Below are positions 1-4,607 of a DNA stretch of 15,774 nt, piece by piece; positions within the stretch are counted from its first letter, which is position 1; each line of letters opens with the position of its first letter. Under the pieces are notes generated by a model that did not search any database, had not been told where the DNA came from, and saw nothing but the letters and a program-made list of their open reading frames with translations. A program made the translations under genes and the position numbers. The stretch spans positions 1-15,774 of the forward strand of contig JACOZA010000083.1 in NCBI GenBank assembly GCA_016181565.1, in the 5' to 3' direction. The DNA comes from Candidatus Sungiibacteriota bacterium. GTDB lineage: Bacteria; Patescibacteriota; Minisyncoccia; Sungbacterales; JACQCQ01.

Positions 1-653
1 ATCTGCCAGAACTCGATGTCGTGCGAGGCGTCGGTCGCTTCATGGCGATAGACTACACCCGGCACAATGATCCGCACCGGGGGTTCATGCGTTTCCATAT
101 AGCGGATTTGCACGGGCGAGGTGTGCGTGCGCAGCAGCAATCGTTCACCTTTGGGATTTTTTTCTTTTAACCAAAAAGTGTCCCACATATCCCGCGCGGG
201 ATGATCCGCCGGGATATTCAGGGCATCGAAGTTGTAGTATTCGGTTTCGATTTCCGGACCTTCGGCAACCGTAAACCCCATGCGCAAGAAAATATCTTCA
301 ACCTGGCGCAGCACTTGGGTAATCGGATGCAAATGCCCGCGCTCGGCGCGCCTACCCGGACGCGTGATATCTAAGCGCTCTTCTTCTAAGCGTGCCGCAT
401 AGACATTTTTTTTGAGAGAAGCCATTTTTTCATCTAGGAGCGCCTCAATCTCCTTTTTTAGGCGATTGGCTTCAGCTCCTAGAGACTGGCGCTCGCTTGC
501 GGGGAGGTCTTTCAGTTGTCTTAAAATCAGAGAGAGCGCCCCTCGTTCTCGGCCTAAGTATTGAATTCGCAGATCTTCCAGTTGGCCGGGAGATGTCGCG
601 GCTCCGATGGCATCTTTTGCCGTTTTTTCGATTCGCTTTAATTCATCACGCAT
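1..653 (-). CDS. pheS: Phenylalanine-tRNA ligase alpha subunit, 3' end beyond window
   Basis: Cytoplasmic class II aminoacyl-tRNA synthetase subunit that charges tRNA-Phe as part of an alpha2-beta2 enzyme. About 217 residues are visible from ATG at 653-651. The N-terminal ~85 residues are the charged coiled coil that binds tRNA (RIEKTAKDA, EANRLKKEIEALLDEK). The catalytic core follows, with MGFTVAEGPEIETEYYNFD, then NIPADHPARDMWDTFW, and motif 2 (RTHTSPVQIRYM followed by PGVVYRHEATDASHDIEFWQ). The reading frame is open to the window edge, so the C-terminal third, including motif 3, is not seen. No clear Shine-Dalgarno precedes the ATG. It is divergent from the plus-strand gene at 783. The family assignment is certain. 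pheT would be expected further along the minus strand. Confidence 0.97.
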   Translation of the reverse strand, partial: MRDELKRIEKTAKDAIGAATSPGQLEDLRIQYLGRERGALSLILRQLKDLPASERQSLGAEANRLKKEIEALLDEKMASLKKNVYAARLEEERLDITRPGRRAERGHLHPITQVLRQVEDIFLRMGFTVAEGPEIETEYYNFDALNIPADHPARDMWDTFWLKEKNPKGERLLLRTHTSPVQIRYMETHEPPVRIIVPGVVYRHEATDASHDIEFWQ

Positions 654-714
654 ATGTGTAGTTTACCCAAAAGGCAGAGGAGCGGCAACGAAGCCACAAT
701 TTCAAAATGAGGGC

Positions 715-744
715 TTGACAACTTTGATAGGATAGAAGTAGACA
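715..744 (+). promoter_or_regulatory. Possible sigma-70 promoter and ribosome binding site for the 783 gene
   Basis: A perfect TTGACA (-35) lies at 715-720. The best -10 at acceptable spacing is only TAGACA at 739-744 (18-bp spacer, 3 of 6 matches), so the promoter is tentative. A good Shine-Dalgarno (GGAAGGA, 766-772) sits about 10 nt before the ATG at 783 and supports that start. Confidence 0.35.
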
Positions 745-782
745 GTTCCTAAAAGGCTTCGGCCGGGAAGGATATTACAATC

Positions 783-1679
783 ATGGATGCGCCCTTTAAA
801 CTGCACTGGTACAGCAACGATGAAACGCGGCCTCCTTACGGGGAAACTTCGCTTATTTCTCCCGACCCGCGACTGATTACTCCGATCGGGTTTCCCCCAC
901 CCTGGGAAAAACGCCCGTGGATTTACGGTGTCATGGTGGTGTCAGCCAATGGCGTCACAGCTTGGGATCGGAAAAGCAAGACTGATGACCCCGTCTGGTT
1001 CATCCTGGGCCAGAATCCCCTGCGGCCAGAGCGACTCGAAGACAAGCTCCGAGTTCTCTATCTCTACACCTTCGGGGACGCCAGCGTCGGTGCCCAAACA
1101 GTCCGCGATCAGGAAGAAGTCGTCCTGGATATTCAAGAACCCGGCAAAGAAGAGCCCGCATTCAGCGGCATCTACCATAAGCTCTATGACCTCCGGCTGT
1201 CCCGCGGTCTCCCGCGTCACTCGCGAAATATCGTTTACACGCCGAGCGGAAGAGACCTCGACTTTTCGCATCCCATCTTCAACACCCGCGGCATCCAAAC
1301 CATCATTGTCACAACCCAAGCGGGGAAAGACAAACTTCTTGCTGCCGGCGCCGGGACCAAAGGCATAGAGTTCATCGTCGCAGGCAAGACCGAGATGACA
1401 CCGGGAAACCTGATAGCCGCGCATGAGAAGCTCTTCTCCGACTACGGCACGCGCTATCTCGACTGCATGGGCGGCGAGACTATGCTCAATCTTTTGCATC
1501 AGGCCGGAATTCTGGACGAGGTTTTCGTCACCATCACCGATGTGGTTGTTCGCCCTGAAGAGCACACGGGCGTGAAGTACATCGTGGACTTCAAAGCGGC
1601 CGGAGCTCGCCTTATCGCTGAAGGCGGTGTTCCCGGAAGCTCGTGGAAAGTCCAACGCTGGCGCTTCAACGAGAGGTAA
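783..1679 (+). CDS. RibD C-terminal / dihydrofolate-reductase-like family protein
   Basis: A 298-residue protein with the NADPH-binding reductase fold of the RibD C-terminal domain (PF01872). Visible family features in order are RPWIYGVMVVSANGVTAW (first strand and the S-x-G region, ~44-61), GDASVGAQTV (equivalent to the DA-x-L-x-G-x-x-T loop, ~99-108), HSRNIVYTPSG (~146-156), and the diagnostic LDCMGGETMLNLLHQAGILDE (~228-248). It has an extra N-terminal segment of about 40 residues and is longer than the usual 180-230 residues. No deaminase domain is fused, so it is not a complete RibD. The substrate cannot be told from sequence: pyrimidine reduction in riboflavin synthesis, dihydrofolate reduction, or another pterin-like compound. 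It faces a pterin carbinolamine dehydratase, which hints at pteridine chemistry. It has its own promoter region and terminator, and it is the only clear plus-strand gene here, so acquisition by transfer is possible. Confidence 0.85.
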   Translation: MDAPFKLHWYSNDETRPPYGETSLISPDPRLITPIGFPPPWEKRPWIYGVMVVSANGVTAWDRKSKTDDPVWFILGQNPLRPERLEDKLRVLYLYTFGDASVGAQTVRDQEEVVLDIQEPGKEEPAFSGIYHKLYDLRLSRGLPRHSRNIVYTPSGRDLDFSHPIFNTRGIQTIIVTTQAGKDKLLAAGAGTKGIEFIVAGKTEMTPGNLIAAHEKLFSDYGTRYLDCMGGETMLNLLHQAGILDEVFVTITDVVVRPEEHTGVKYIVDFKAAGARLIAEGGVPGSSWKVQRWRFNER

Positions 1680-1698
1680 AAATGAGGCCAGAAGTCAT

Positions 1699-1735
1699 CG
1701 CCCGCACCGGATTCCGATGCGGGCGAGTTTTTTTC
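1699..1735 (+). terminator. Rho-independent terminator of the RibD-C-like gene
   Basis: An 8-bp GC-rich stem (CGCCCGCA at 1699-1706, TGCGGGCG at 1718-1725) is followed by a run of seven T. It lies 20 nt after the stop codon of the plus-strand gene and ends just before the stop of the convergent dehydratase gene. Confidence 0.85.
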
Positions 1736-1739
1736 ATCG

Positions 1740-2051
1740 CTATTTGCCAAGGCCCCTCTCTATAGCTTTGATGAGTAGAATATCGTAGTTACTCAAGCCT
1801 GCCAGAAGATGGTCATAAATTTCAATTCTCACAAAAGAATATTCATGGATGAGGATGTTGGGGTGATGTCTCACTGTCTCGGCTACCTTGGCCACACGGT
1901 TCACAAATGCCAGCGCTTTCTTAAAATTTTCAAAACGAAAATCACGATAAATCCTGCTTTTCTCCACAATCCATTGCGGCATCTCCCGCAAGGCATTGGC
2001 TGCTTCTTCTGGCGAGACAGGTATGCGCTTAGTTGTTATTCCTTTTTTCAT
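1740..2051 (-). CDS. Pterin-4a-carbinolamine dehydratase
   Basis: A 103-residue protein, the normal length for the PCD/DCoH family. The enzyme dehydrates 4a-hydroxy-tetrahydropterin during recycling of the pterin cofactor of aromatic amino acid hydroxylases. In bacteria lacking such hydroxylases it is also linked to folate and molybdopterin metabolism. The signature ETVRHHPNILIHEYSF (58-73) contains the catalytic His pair H62-H63 and Pro64, followed by H81 in YDHLLAGLSNYD and D90. The start is ATG 2051-2049. No Shine-Dalgarno is visible (CTCCC precedes an AT-rich leader). It is convergent with the RibD-C-like gene, 60 nt away. No aromatic amino acid hydroxylase is visible nearby. Confidence 0.93.
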   Translation of the reverse strand: MKKGITTKRIPVSPEEAANALREMPQWIVEKSRIYRDFRFENFKKALAFVNRVAKVAETVRHHPNILIHEYSFVRIEIYDHLLAGLSNYDILLIKAIERGLGK

Positions 2052-2190
2052 ATTATTAGGGAGATTTTACTTTATAGCCCGCGCGGCTCGCTATTTTTTA
2101 TGCAACGCCAATGCCTTTTTCTTAATAATGTCGAATGAATCTGCCAGTTAGAAAGGAATTGAGCTTCCACCTTATCACAAATGACGGACA

Positions 2191-2234
2191 TAAAAAATAA
2201 GCCGCCGCAGTCCCGAGCTCGGGACTGCGGCGGC
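2191..2234 (-). terminator. Rho-independent terminator, 17-bp perfect palindrome
   Basis: Positions 2201-2234 form a perfect 34-nt palindrome (two 17-nt arms, GC-rich, apex GAGCTC). On the minus strand it is followed by a T-rich tract (TTATTTTTTATG). It begins 15 nt after the stop of the 2249-2683 gene. The 2052-2190 stretch beyond it shows no gene. It should contain the promoter of the dehydratase gene, but I could not identify a convincing one. Confidence 0.88.
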
Positions 2235-2248
2235 CAAGACGACAGCGT

Positions 2249-2683
2249 CTACAACAGCTTCTGGGCGTAGTACGGCCGACCGTTGTGATCGCAGAAAACT
2301 ACCACCTCGTCCCCGCACGCGGGCTTCCCACGGATCTGTTGAGGACGGAGCGTAACAGCGCGCCGTCCCTCCTCATCGATGAAGCGAATGCCTATCTGCC
2401 CCGGCAGGGTATCCGCGACCTTCCCGAGGCGATCCCGGCGGCAACGCGCAAAAAGAGCATCACCGCCTTCTGTGGCGAATTGGACGCTGACCTGACTCTT
2501 TTCAGAATAAAGCTCGGGTCCCCCTTCCAGCTGAACTTCTTCCAGCACAAGATCGAACGTCGTGCCATCGGGCTTGCTGACGCGAACCTCCACTTTCCCG
2601 TCGCTTAGCGGAGCCGTGATTTCTCCCGGCAAGAGATGAACAGGGGGCGCGACCTTGGCTGTTCGCTGAACCAGGCTGGACAT
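2249..2683 (-). CDS. Small protein of unknown function, beta-rich
   Basis: I do not recognise this family. The start is placed at ATG 2683-2681 because a strong Shine-Dalgarno (GAGGAGG) lies 5 nt upstream. The frame extends nine codons further to another ATG with no such site. The resulting 144-residue protein has no signal peptide or membrane segment. It alternates short hydrophobic strands with charged turns (KVEVRVSKPDGTTFDLVLEE, RDRLGKVADTLPGQIGIRF). It contains four Cys/His-type residues near the C-terminus (CGDEVVVFCDH) and ends in GRPYYAQKLL, which faintly resembles the tail of cold-shock/OB-fold proteins. It is a single-gene unit with its own terminator. A possible promoter (TTGTAA, 17-nt spacer, TTTAAC) lies around 2725-2755 on the minus strand. 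Expression looks real. Function is unknown. Confidence 0.75.
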   Translation of the reverse strand: MSSLVQRTAKVAPPVHLLPGEITAPLSDGKVEVRVSKPDGTTFDLVLEEVQLEGGPELYSEKSQVSVQFATEGGDALFARCRRDRLGKVADTLPGQIGIRFIDEEGRRAVTLRPQQIRGKPACGDEVVVFCDHNGRPYYAQKLL

Positions 2684-2769
2684 AATTCCTCCTCGTGGAA
2701 AGACGTGCATTGCAGAAAAACTGCGCCTCTTGTTAAACCTCCTGCAGAACTTGTTTACAAAGATCTCTC

Positions 2770-2787
2770 GGCGCGGCTAAGGGGGTT
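2770..2787 (-). repeat. Partial copy of the tRNA-Asp 3' end
   Basis: These 18 nt match 2924-2941, the encoded CCA, acceptor 3' strand and T-stem end of tRNA-Asp, at 16 of 18 positions. The rest of a tRNA is absent. It lies 154 bp downstream of the real 3' end in the direction of transcription. The flanking 2790-2840 stretch is GC-rich with recurring CGCTC/GAGCG-type motifs and no credible gene. Confidence 0.45.
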
Positions 2788-2839
2788 CAGTCACAACTCT
2801 CGTTCGCTTCCGCTCACTCGGTCGCGACCCCGGCTCGCG

Positions 2840-2873
2840 GCGCGGCTCTCCGCCGACTGGCGGATCGCCGCGC
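2840..2873. repeat. GC-rich imperfect hairpin
   Basis: Outer arms GCGCGGC/GCCGCGC and inner arms TCCGCC/GGCGGA are separated by a symmetric TC/TC mismatch, with loop GACT. It has 13 paired positions. It lies in the gene-free 2690-2900 stretch downstream of tRNA-Asp. Function is unknown. Confidence 0.5.
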
Positions 2874-2899
2874 ATCGCTCCGCCTTTCAAATCTCCTCC

Positions 2900-2921
2900 A
2901 AAAGCAAAGTAGTTTGCTTTT
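2900..2921 (-). terminator. Possible tRNA-Asp terminator hairpin
   Basis: A 9-bp stem (AAAAGCAAA / TTTGCTTTT) with a 4-nt loop lies directly after the CCA of tRNA-Asp. It is AT-rich and symmetric, so it could act in either direction. It lacks a long trailing T-run on the minus strand, so it is a weak candidate. Confidence 0.4.
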
Positions 2922-2922
2922 T

Positions 2923-3000
2923 TGGCGCGGCCAAGGGGATTTGAACCCCTGATCTCTTCCGTGACAGGGAAGCGCTTTAGACCAGCTAAGCTATGGCCGC
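2923..3000 (-). tRNA. tRNA-Asp (anticodon GTC), CCA encoded
   Basis: A full cloverleaf read on the minus strand. The acceptor is GCGGCCA/TGGCCGC, with D-stem GCTT/AAGC and anticodon arm CTTCC-CTGTCAC-GGAAG. The variable loop is 5 nt, and the T-arm is AGGGG-TTCAAAT-CCCCT. The discriminator G73, typical of Asp, is followed by a genome-encoded CCA (2925-2923). All stems pair perfectly. Confidence 0.96.
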
Positions 3001-3024
3001 AAATACTTTATCTACTATCAACGA

Positions 3025-3165
3025 CTATTTCCTTCTTTTCAAGTACTTAAATACCTCAATCTGGCGCAAGCGTTTTTCCGCCTCCGCTTTTGTATTATAC
3101 GAGCCAAACTTGCGTCCGGTATGCTCGGACATCACCACGTACTTCCCGCCGACCTTTTTTATCAT
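3025..3165 (-). CDS. 46-residue basic protein, Patescibacteria-type
   Basis: A short ORF with ATG at 3165-3163 and stop TAG at 3027-3025. It reads MIKKVGGKYVVMSEHTGRKF, then GSYNTKAEAEKRLRQIEVFK, then YLKRRK. The pattern, a two-strand hairpin (KYVVMSE, KFGSYNT) followed by a charged helix (KAEAEKRLRQIE), is one I associate with a small conserved protein frequent in CPR genomes and some phages. It resembles the small DNA- or RNA-binding or AP2-like strand-strand-helix shape, but no function is established. It lies between tRNA-Asp and the MazG-like gene, all on the minus strand. No Shine-Dalgarno is visible. The codon pattern and protein-like composition support a real gene. Confidence 0.72.
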   Translation of the reverse strand: MIKKVGGKYVVMSEHTGRKFGSYNTKAEAEKRLRQIEVFKYLKRRK

Positions 3166-3192
3166 ACTTATTCGTTGAACTTACTTCTTGCT

Positions 3193-3525
3193 CTAGCCCC
3201 AAGACCGCCGCTTATTAATTTCCTCTTTATCCCTGAAAGCTCTCTCAAGATCTATCCTATAGTAGTTGCAAAGATCTAGTAGGTGAATGAACACATCCGC
3301 AATTTCGTGGCCGAGGTTATGTTCTTCTGAATTTTTATCAACCTTGATGCCTTGGGATTTGCGCGCTGCTTTTGCCATTTCACCGCACTCTTCAAAGAAA
3401 AGCATAAAAATCTGGGAAGCCGCCTTTTTCTCAAAACCTCTTTCTTTTACCAATTCAATAACATAGTCCTGAAAATCTCGTAGTGTCGGGTTTTCTTTGA
3501 GATTTAATTTGCTTTCTTTTTTCAT
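3193..3525 (-). CDS. MazG-like nucleotide pyrophosphohydrolase domain protein
   Basis: A 110-residue all-helical protein of the MazG/dUTPase-like superfamily, which hydrolyses nucleoside triphosphates to monophosphate and pyrophosphate with Mg2+. The metal-binding signature is complete: E45-E46-x-x-E49 in FFEECGEMAKA and E74-x-x-D77 in LGHEIADVFIHLLDL, the ExxE...ExxD pattern. A conserved tail follows (AFRDKEEINKRRSW). It is a single-domain form, about the size of stand-alone MazG-like enzymes in phages and CPR. The start at 3525 was chosen because ten upstream in-frame codons would lie in the neighbouring tRNA. Its likely role is clearing aberrant or damaged nucleotides. The actual substrate is unknown. 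Confidence 0.88.
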   Translation of the reverse strand: MKKESKLNLKENPTLRDFQDYVIELVKERGFEKKAASQIFMLFFEECGEMAKAARKSQGIKVDKNSEEHNLGHEIADVFIHLLDLCNYYRIDLERAFRDKEEINKRRSWG

Positions 3526-3530
3526 AAAAG

Positions 3531-3604
3531 TGTCAGGGGTGGGAGTCGAACCCACGACCTTGGCGTTATGAGTGCCACGCTCTTACAAACTGAGCTACCC
3601 TGAC
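3531..3604 (-). tRNA. tRNA with CAT anticodon (elongator Met or Ile2), no CCA encoded
   Basis: Minus-strand cloverleaf with acceptor GTCAGGG/CCCTGAC, D-stem GCTC/GAGC, anticodon loop CTCATAA, variable loop AGGTC, T-arm GTGGG-TTCGACT-CCCAC and discriminator A73. No CCA follows. The anticodon stem TGGCA/CGCCA has one A-C mismatch next to the loop. The normal G-C first pair excludes the initiator, which is at 4568-5316. Whether this is Met or lysidine-modified Ile cannot be decided by eye. Confidence 0.92.
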
Positions 3605-3620
3605 GTATAAAAGGCGGGTG

Positions 3621-3679
3621 GGTGAAAGTGTTCTGTCCTGCCTGCCGGCAGGCAGGTCTAACCGTTGAACTACAGAGCC
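3621..3679 (-). pseudogene. 5' half of a tRNA (probably Glu, TTC) interrupted by a palindrome
   Basis: Minus strand from 3679 reads acceptor GGCTCTG, then TA, D-stem GTTC, D-loop AACGGTTA, and then GA, where the expected D-stem partner GAAC is broken by a 20-bp palindrome (3656-3637). Removing the palindrome restores GAAC exactly. It also leads to a 7-nt loop CTTTCAC, which would carry anticodon TTC. After that the tRNA stops: there is no matching anticodon-stem strand, T-arm or acceptor 3' strand before the next tRNA. It is therefore a remnant. The Glu identity rests only on the loop. Confidence 0.7.
3637..3656. repeat. 20-bp palindrome, copy 1
   Basis: CCTGCCTGCCGGCAGGCAGG, a perfect palindrome, inserted in the tRNA remnant's D-stem. 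An identical copy is at 9962-9981. Confidence 0.95.
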
Positions 3680-3812
3680 GAGCGAGACGCAGAATGGAAA
3701 CTCCAGTTTTTATTTTCGCCGAGTGACGGCTCCGATGAGGCCTGAAAGGCCGAATACAGAGCCTAGCGGGTTACGAAGTGAATGTTACAACATTCATTAT
3801 TTATGTGGTATT

Positions 3813-3818
3813 TGTCAA
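3813..3818 (-). promoter_or_regulatory. Possible -35 element of the tRNA/MazG transcript; flanking inverted repeat
   Basis: TTGACA occurs on the minus strand upstream of the tRNA remnant, the CAT tRNA and the MazG-like gene, but no good -10 lies at standard spacing. Just downstream, GAATGTT-AC-AACATTC (3780-3795) forms an operator-like inverted repeat. Between 3680 and 3844 I see no gene. TACAGAGCC plus a similar AGCG flank occurs twice (3671 and 3757), suggesting a duplicated tRNA 5' end. Confidence 0.3.
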
Positions 3819-3844
3819 TGCCAGCGTAATATCTGTCTGGATCG

Positions 3845-4270
3845 TCAGCGTTTGCCGAATATACGCAAAAGAGAAACAGCTGCTCCGCCGATCACATTAT
3901 TTAAAAGATCTTTGGCGGTATCAAACCCGCCGAGCTGGGCGAATCGAAACCCATACGGGATGGCAATATAGGTGTCGCGAAGGAACTCGAGGAGTTCCCA
4001 AAAGGCTCCAACCGCGAGCGTAAAGAGAACAACTAAAATCAGGCTGTGGAATCTTCCGCCGCTCTTTTTCCGCCACGAATGAAATACCAACGCCAGCACG
4101 GCGCCGAAAATAAGATGTATAGGAATATCAACGAGCGGCATCTGGCGATACCAGTTGTTGGTGAGCGCAAATGAGTTAAAGACTAGAAGAATCGAAGACA
4201 AAACTAGCGCCGCTCTCCCCGAAAACCCATCAACCAAGCTCGGTACGGCGGCTTCTCCTGCAGATTTCAT
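3845..4270 (-). CDS. Small multi-pass membrane protein, DUF2238/YjdF-like
   Basis: A 141-residue protein with about four membrane segments: ALVLSSILLVFNSFAL, PIHLIFGAVLALVF, LILVVLFTLAVGAFWELLEF, and a weaker one near the C-terminus (NNVIGGAAVSLL). Polar residues inside the membrane region, namely D and H in VDIPIHLIFG, E in FWELLEF and D in FDTAKDLLNN, follow the pattern of the DUF2238 family (H...G, E..E, D..D...N..G). No biochemical role is established for that family. The open frame runs further upstream to 4432, but that part covers the repeat and the promoter. The chosen ATG (4270) lies exactly 7 nt after a good -10 box, so the mRNA may be leaderless. An ATG at 4279 overlaps the -10 box and is unlikely to be used. 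Confidence 0.78.
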   Translation of the reverse strand: MKSAGEAAVPSLVDGFSGRAALVLSSILLVFNSFALTNNWYRQMPLVDIPIHLIFGAVLALVFHSWRKKSGGRFHSLILVVLFTLAVGAFWELLEFLRDTYIAIPYGFRFAQLGGFDTAKDLLNNVIGGAAVSLLRIFGKR

Positions 4271-4277
4271 GCCTTCC

Positions 4278-4306
4278 ATTATATAAAAAATCGGCCAATT
4301 TGAAAA
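4278..4306 (-). promoter_or_regulatory. Sigma-70-type promoter for the 3845-4270 gene
   Basis: Minus strand: -35 TTTTCA (4306-4301), a 17-nt spacer, and a perfect -10 TATAAT (4283-4278). The ATG at 4270 would be at or next to +1, predicting a leaderless transcript. Confidence 0.65.
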
Positions 4307-4313
4307 TATTCCG

Positions 4314-4394
4314 ATCCCGCCCCAATCACATTCAGGCAAATCAAAACGCCCCACAAGGGGGCGCTCTGATTTGCCAGTTGCGGGACCGGGATTT
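4314..4394 (-). repeat. 81-bp direct repeat, distal copy (tRNA-fMet 3' end plus flank)
   Basis: Identical over 81 bp to 4504-4584. It contains the last 17 nt of the tRNA-fMet gene (from T-loop to discriminator) but no T-stem 5' strand, so it is a displaced tRNA tail. It includes the same 18-bp hairpin as the other copy. Confidence 0.95.
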
Positions 4395-4416
4395 CCGCTC
4401 CTCCGAAGCTTCACGC

Positions 4417-4432
4417 GTGCGCCACGGCGCAC
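4417..4432. repeat. GC-rich inverted repeat in the inter-repeat spacer
   Basis: GTGCGCC-AC-GGCGCAC, with 7-bp perfect arms. It lies next to a GAAGCTTC palindrome (4405-4412). The 4395-4503 spacer between the 81-bp repeats holds no gene but several hairpins. Confidence 0.8.
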
Positions 4433-4461
4433 AGGTTGCGCTTCTCCCCCGCGGCCGGGGT

Positions 4462-4493
4462 TTTCAAAATATGAAGCAGTTCATATTTTGAAA
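4462..4493. repeat. AT-rich 14-bp perfect hairpin
   Basis: TTTCAAAATATGAA and TTCATATTTTGAAA flank a 4-nt loop. It is not followed by a T-run on either strand, so a terminator role is uncertain. It lies inside the spacer between the two 81-bp repeats. Confidence 0.8.
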
Positions 4494-4503
4494 TACCCTG
4501 CAA

Positions 4504-4584
4504 ATCCCGCCCCAATCACATTCAGGCAAATCAAAACGCCCCACAAGGGGGCGCTCTGATTTGCCAGTTGCGGGACCGGGATTT
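4504..4584 (-). repeat. 81-bp direct repeat, proximal copy with 18-bp RNA hairpin
   Basis: It starts in the T-loop of tRNA-fMet and runs 64 nt past the gene. Just after the tRNA, the minus strand forms an 18-bp stem (arms start GGCAAATCA and end TGATTTGCC, loop CTTGT) with two G-U pairs. On the plus strand those would be A-C mismatches, so the hairpin is suited to the tRNA-strand RNA. It may serve in 3' processing or termination. Confidence 0.92.
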
Positions 4585-4607
4585 GCACCCGGGATCTCAA
4601 GGTTATG

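Noticed and set aside
942..1655. 237-codon antisense ORF
   Set aside because: It lies entirely opposite the RibD-C-like gene, has no family resemblance, and has no ribosome site.
2636..2944. Plus-strand ORF of 102 codons
   Set aside because: It runs antisense through the start of the 2249-2683 gene, through GC-rich repeats and into tRNA-Asp. The Arg/Ser-rich composition is that of repeats, not of a protein.
3723..4023. Two overlapping plus-strand ORFs
   Set aside because: They are antisense to the membrane protein's end and its downstream region, with no protein-like features.
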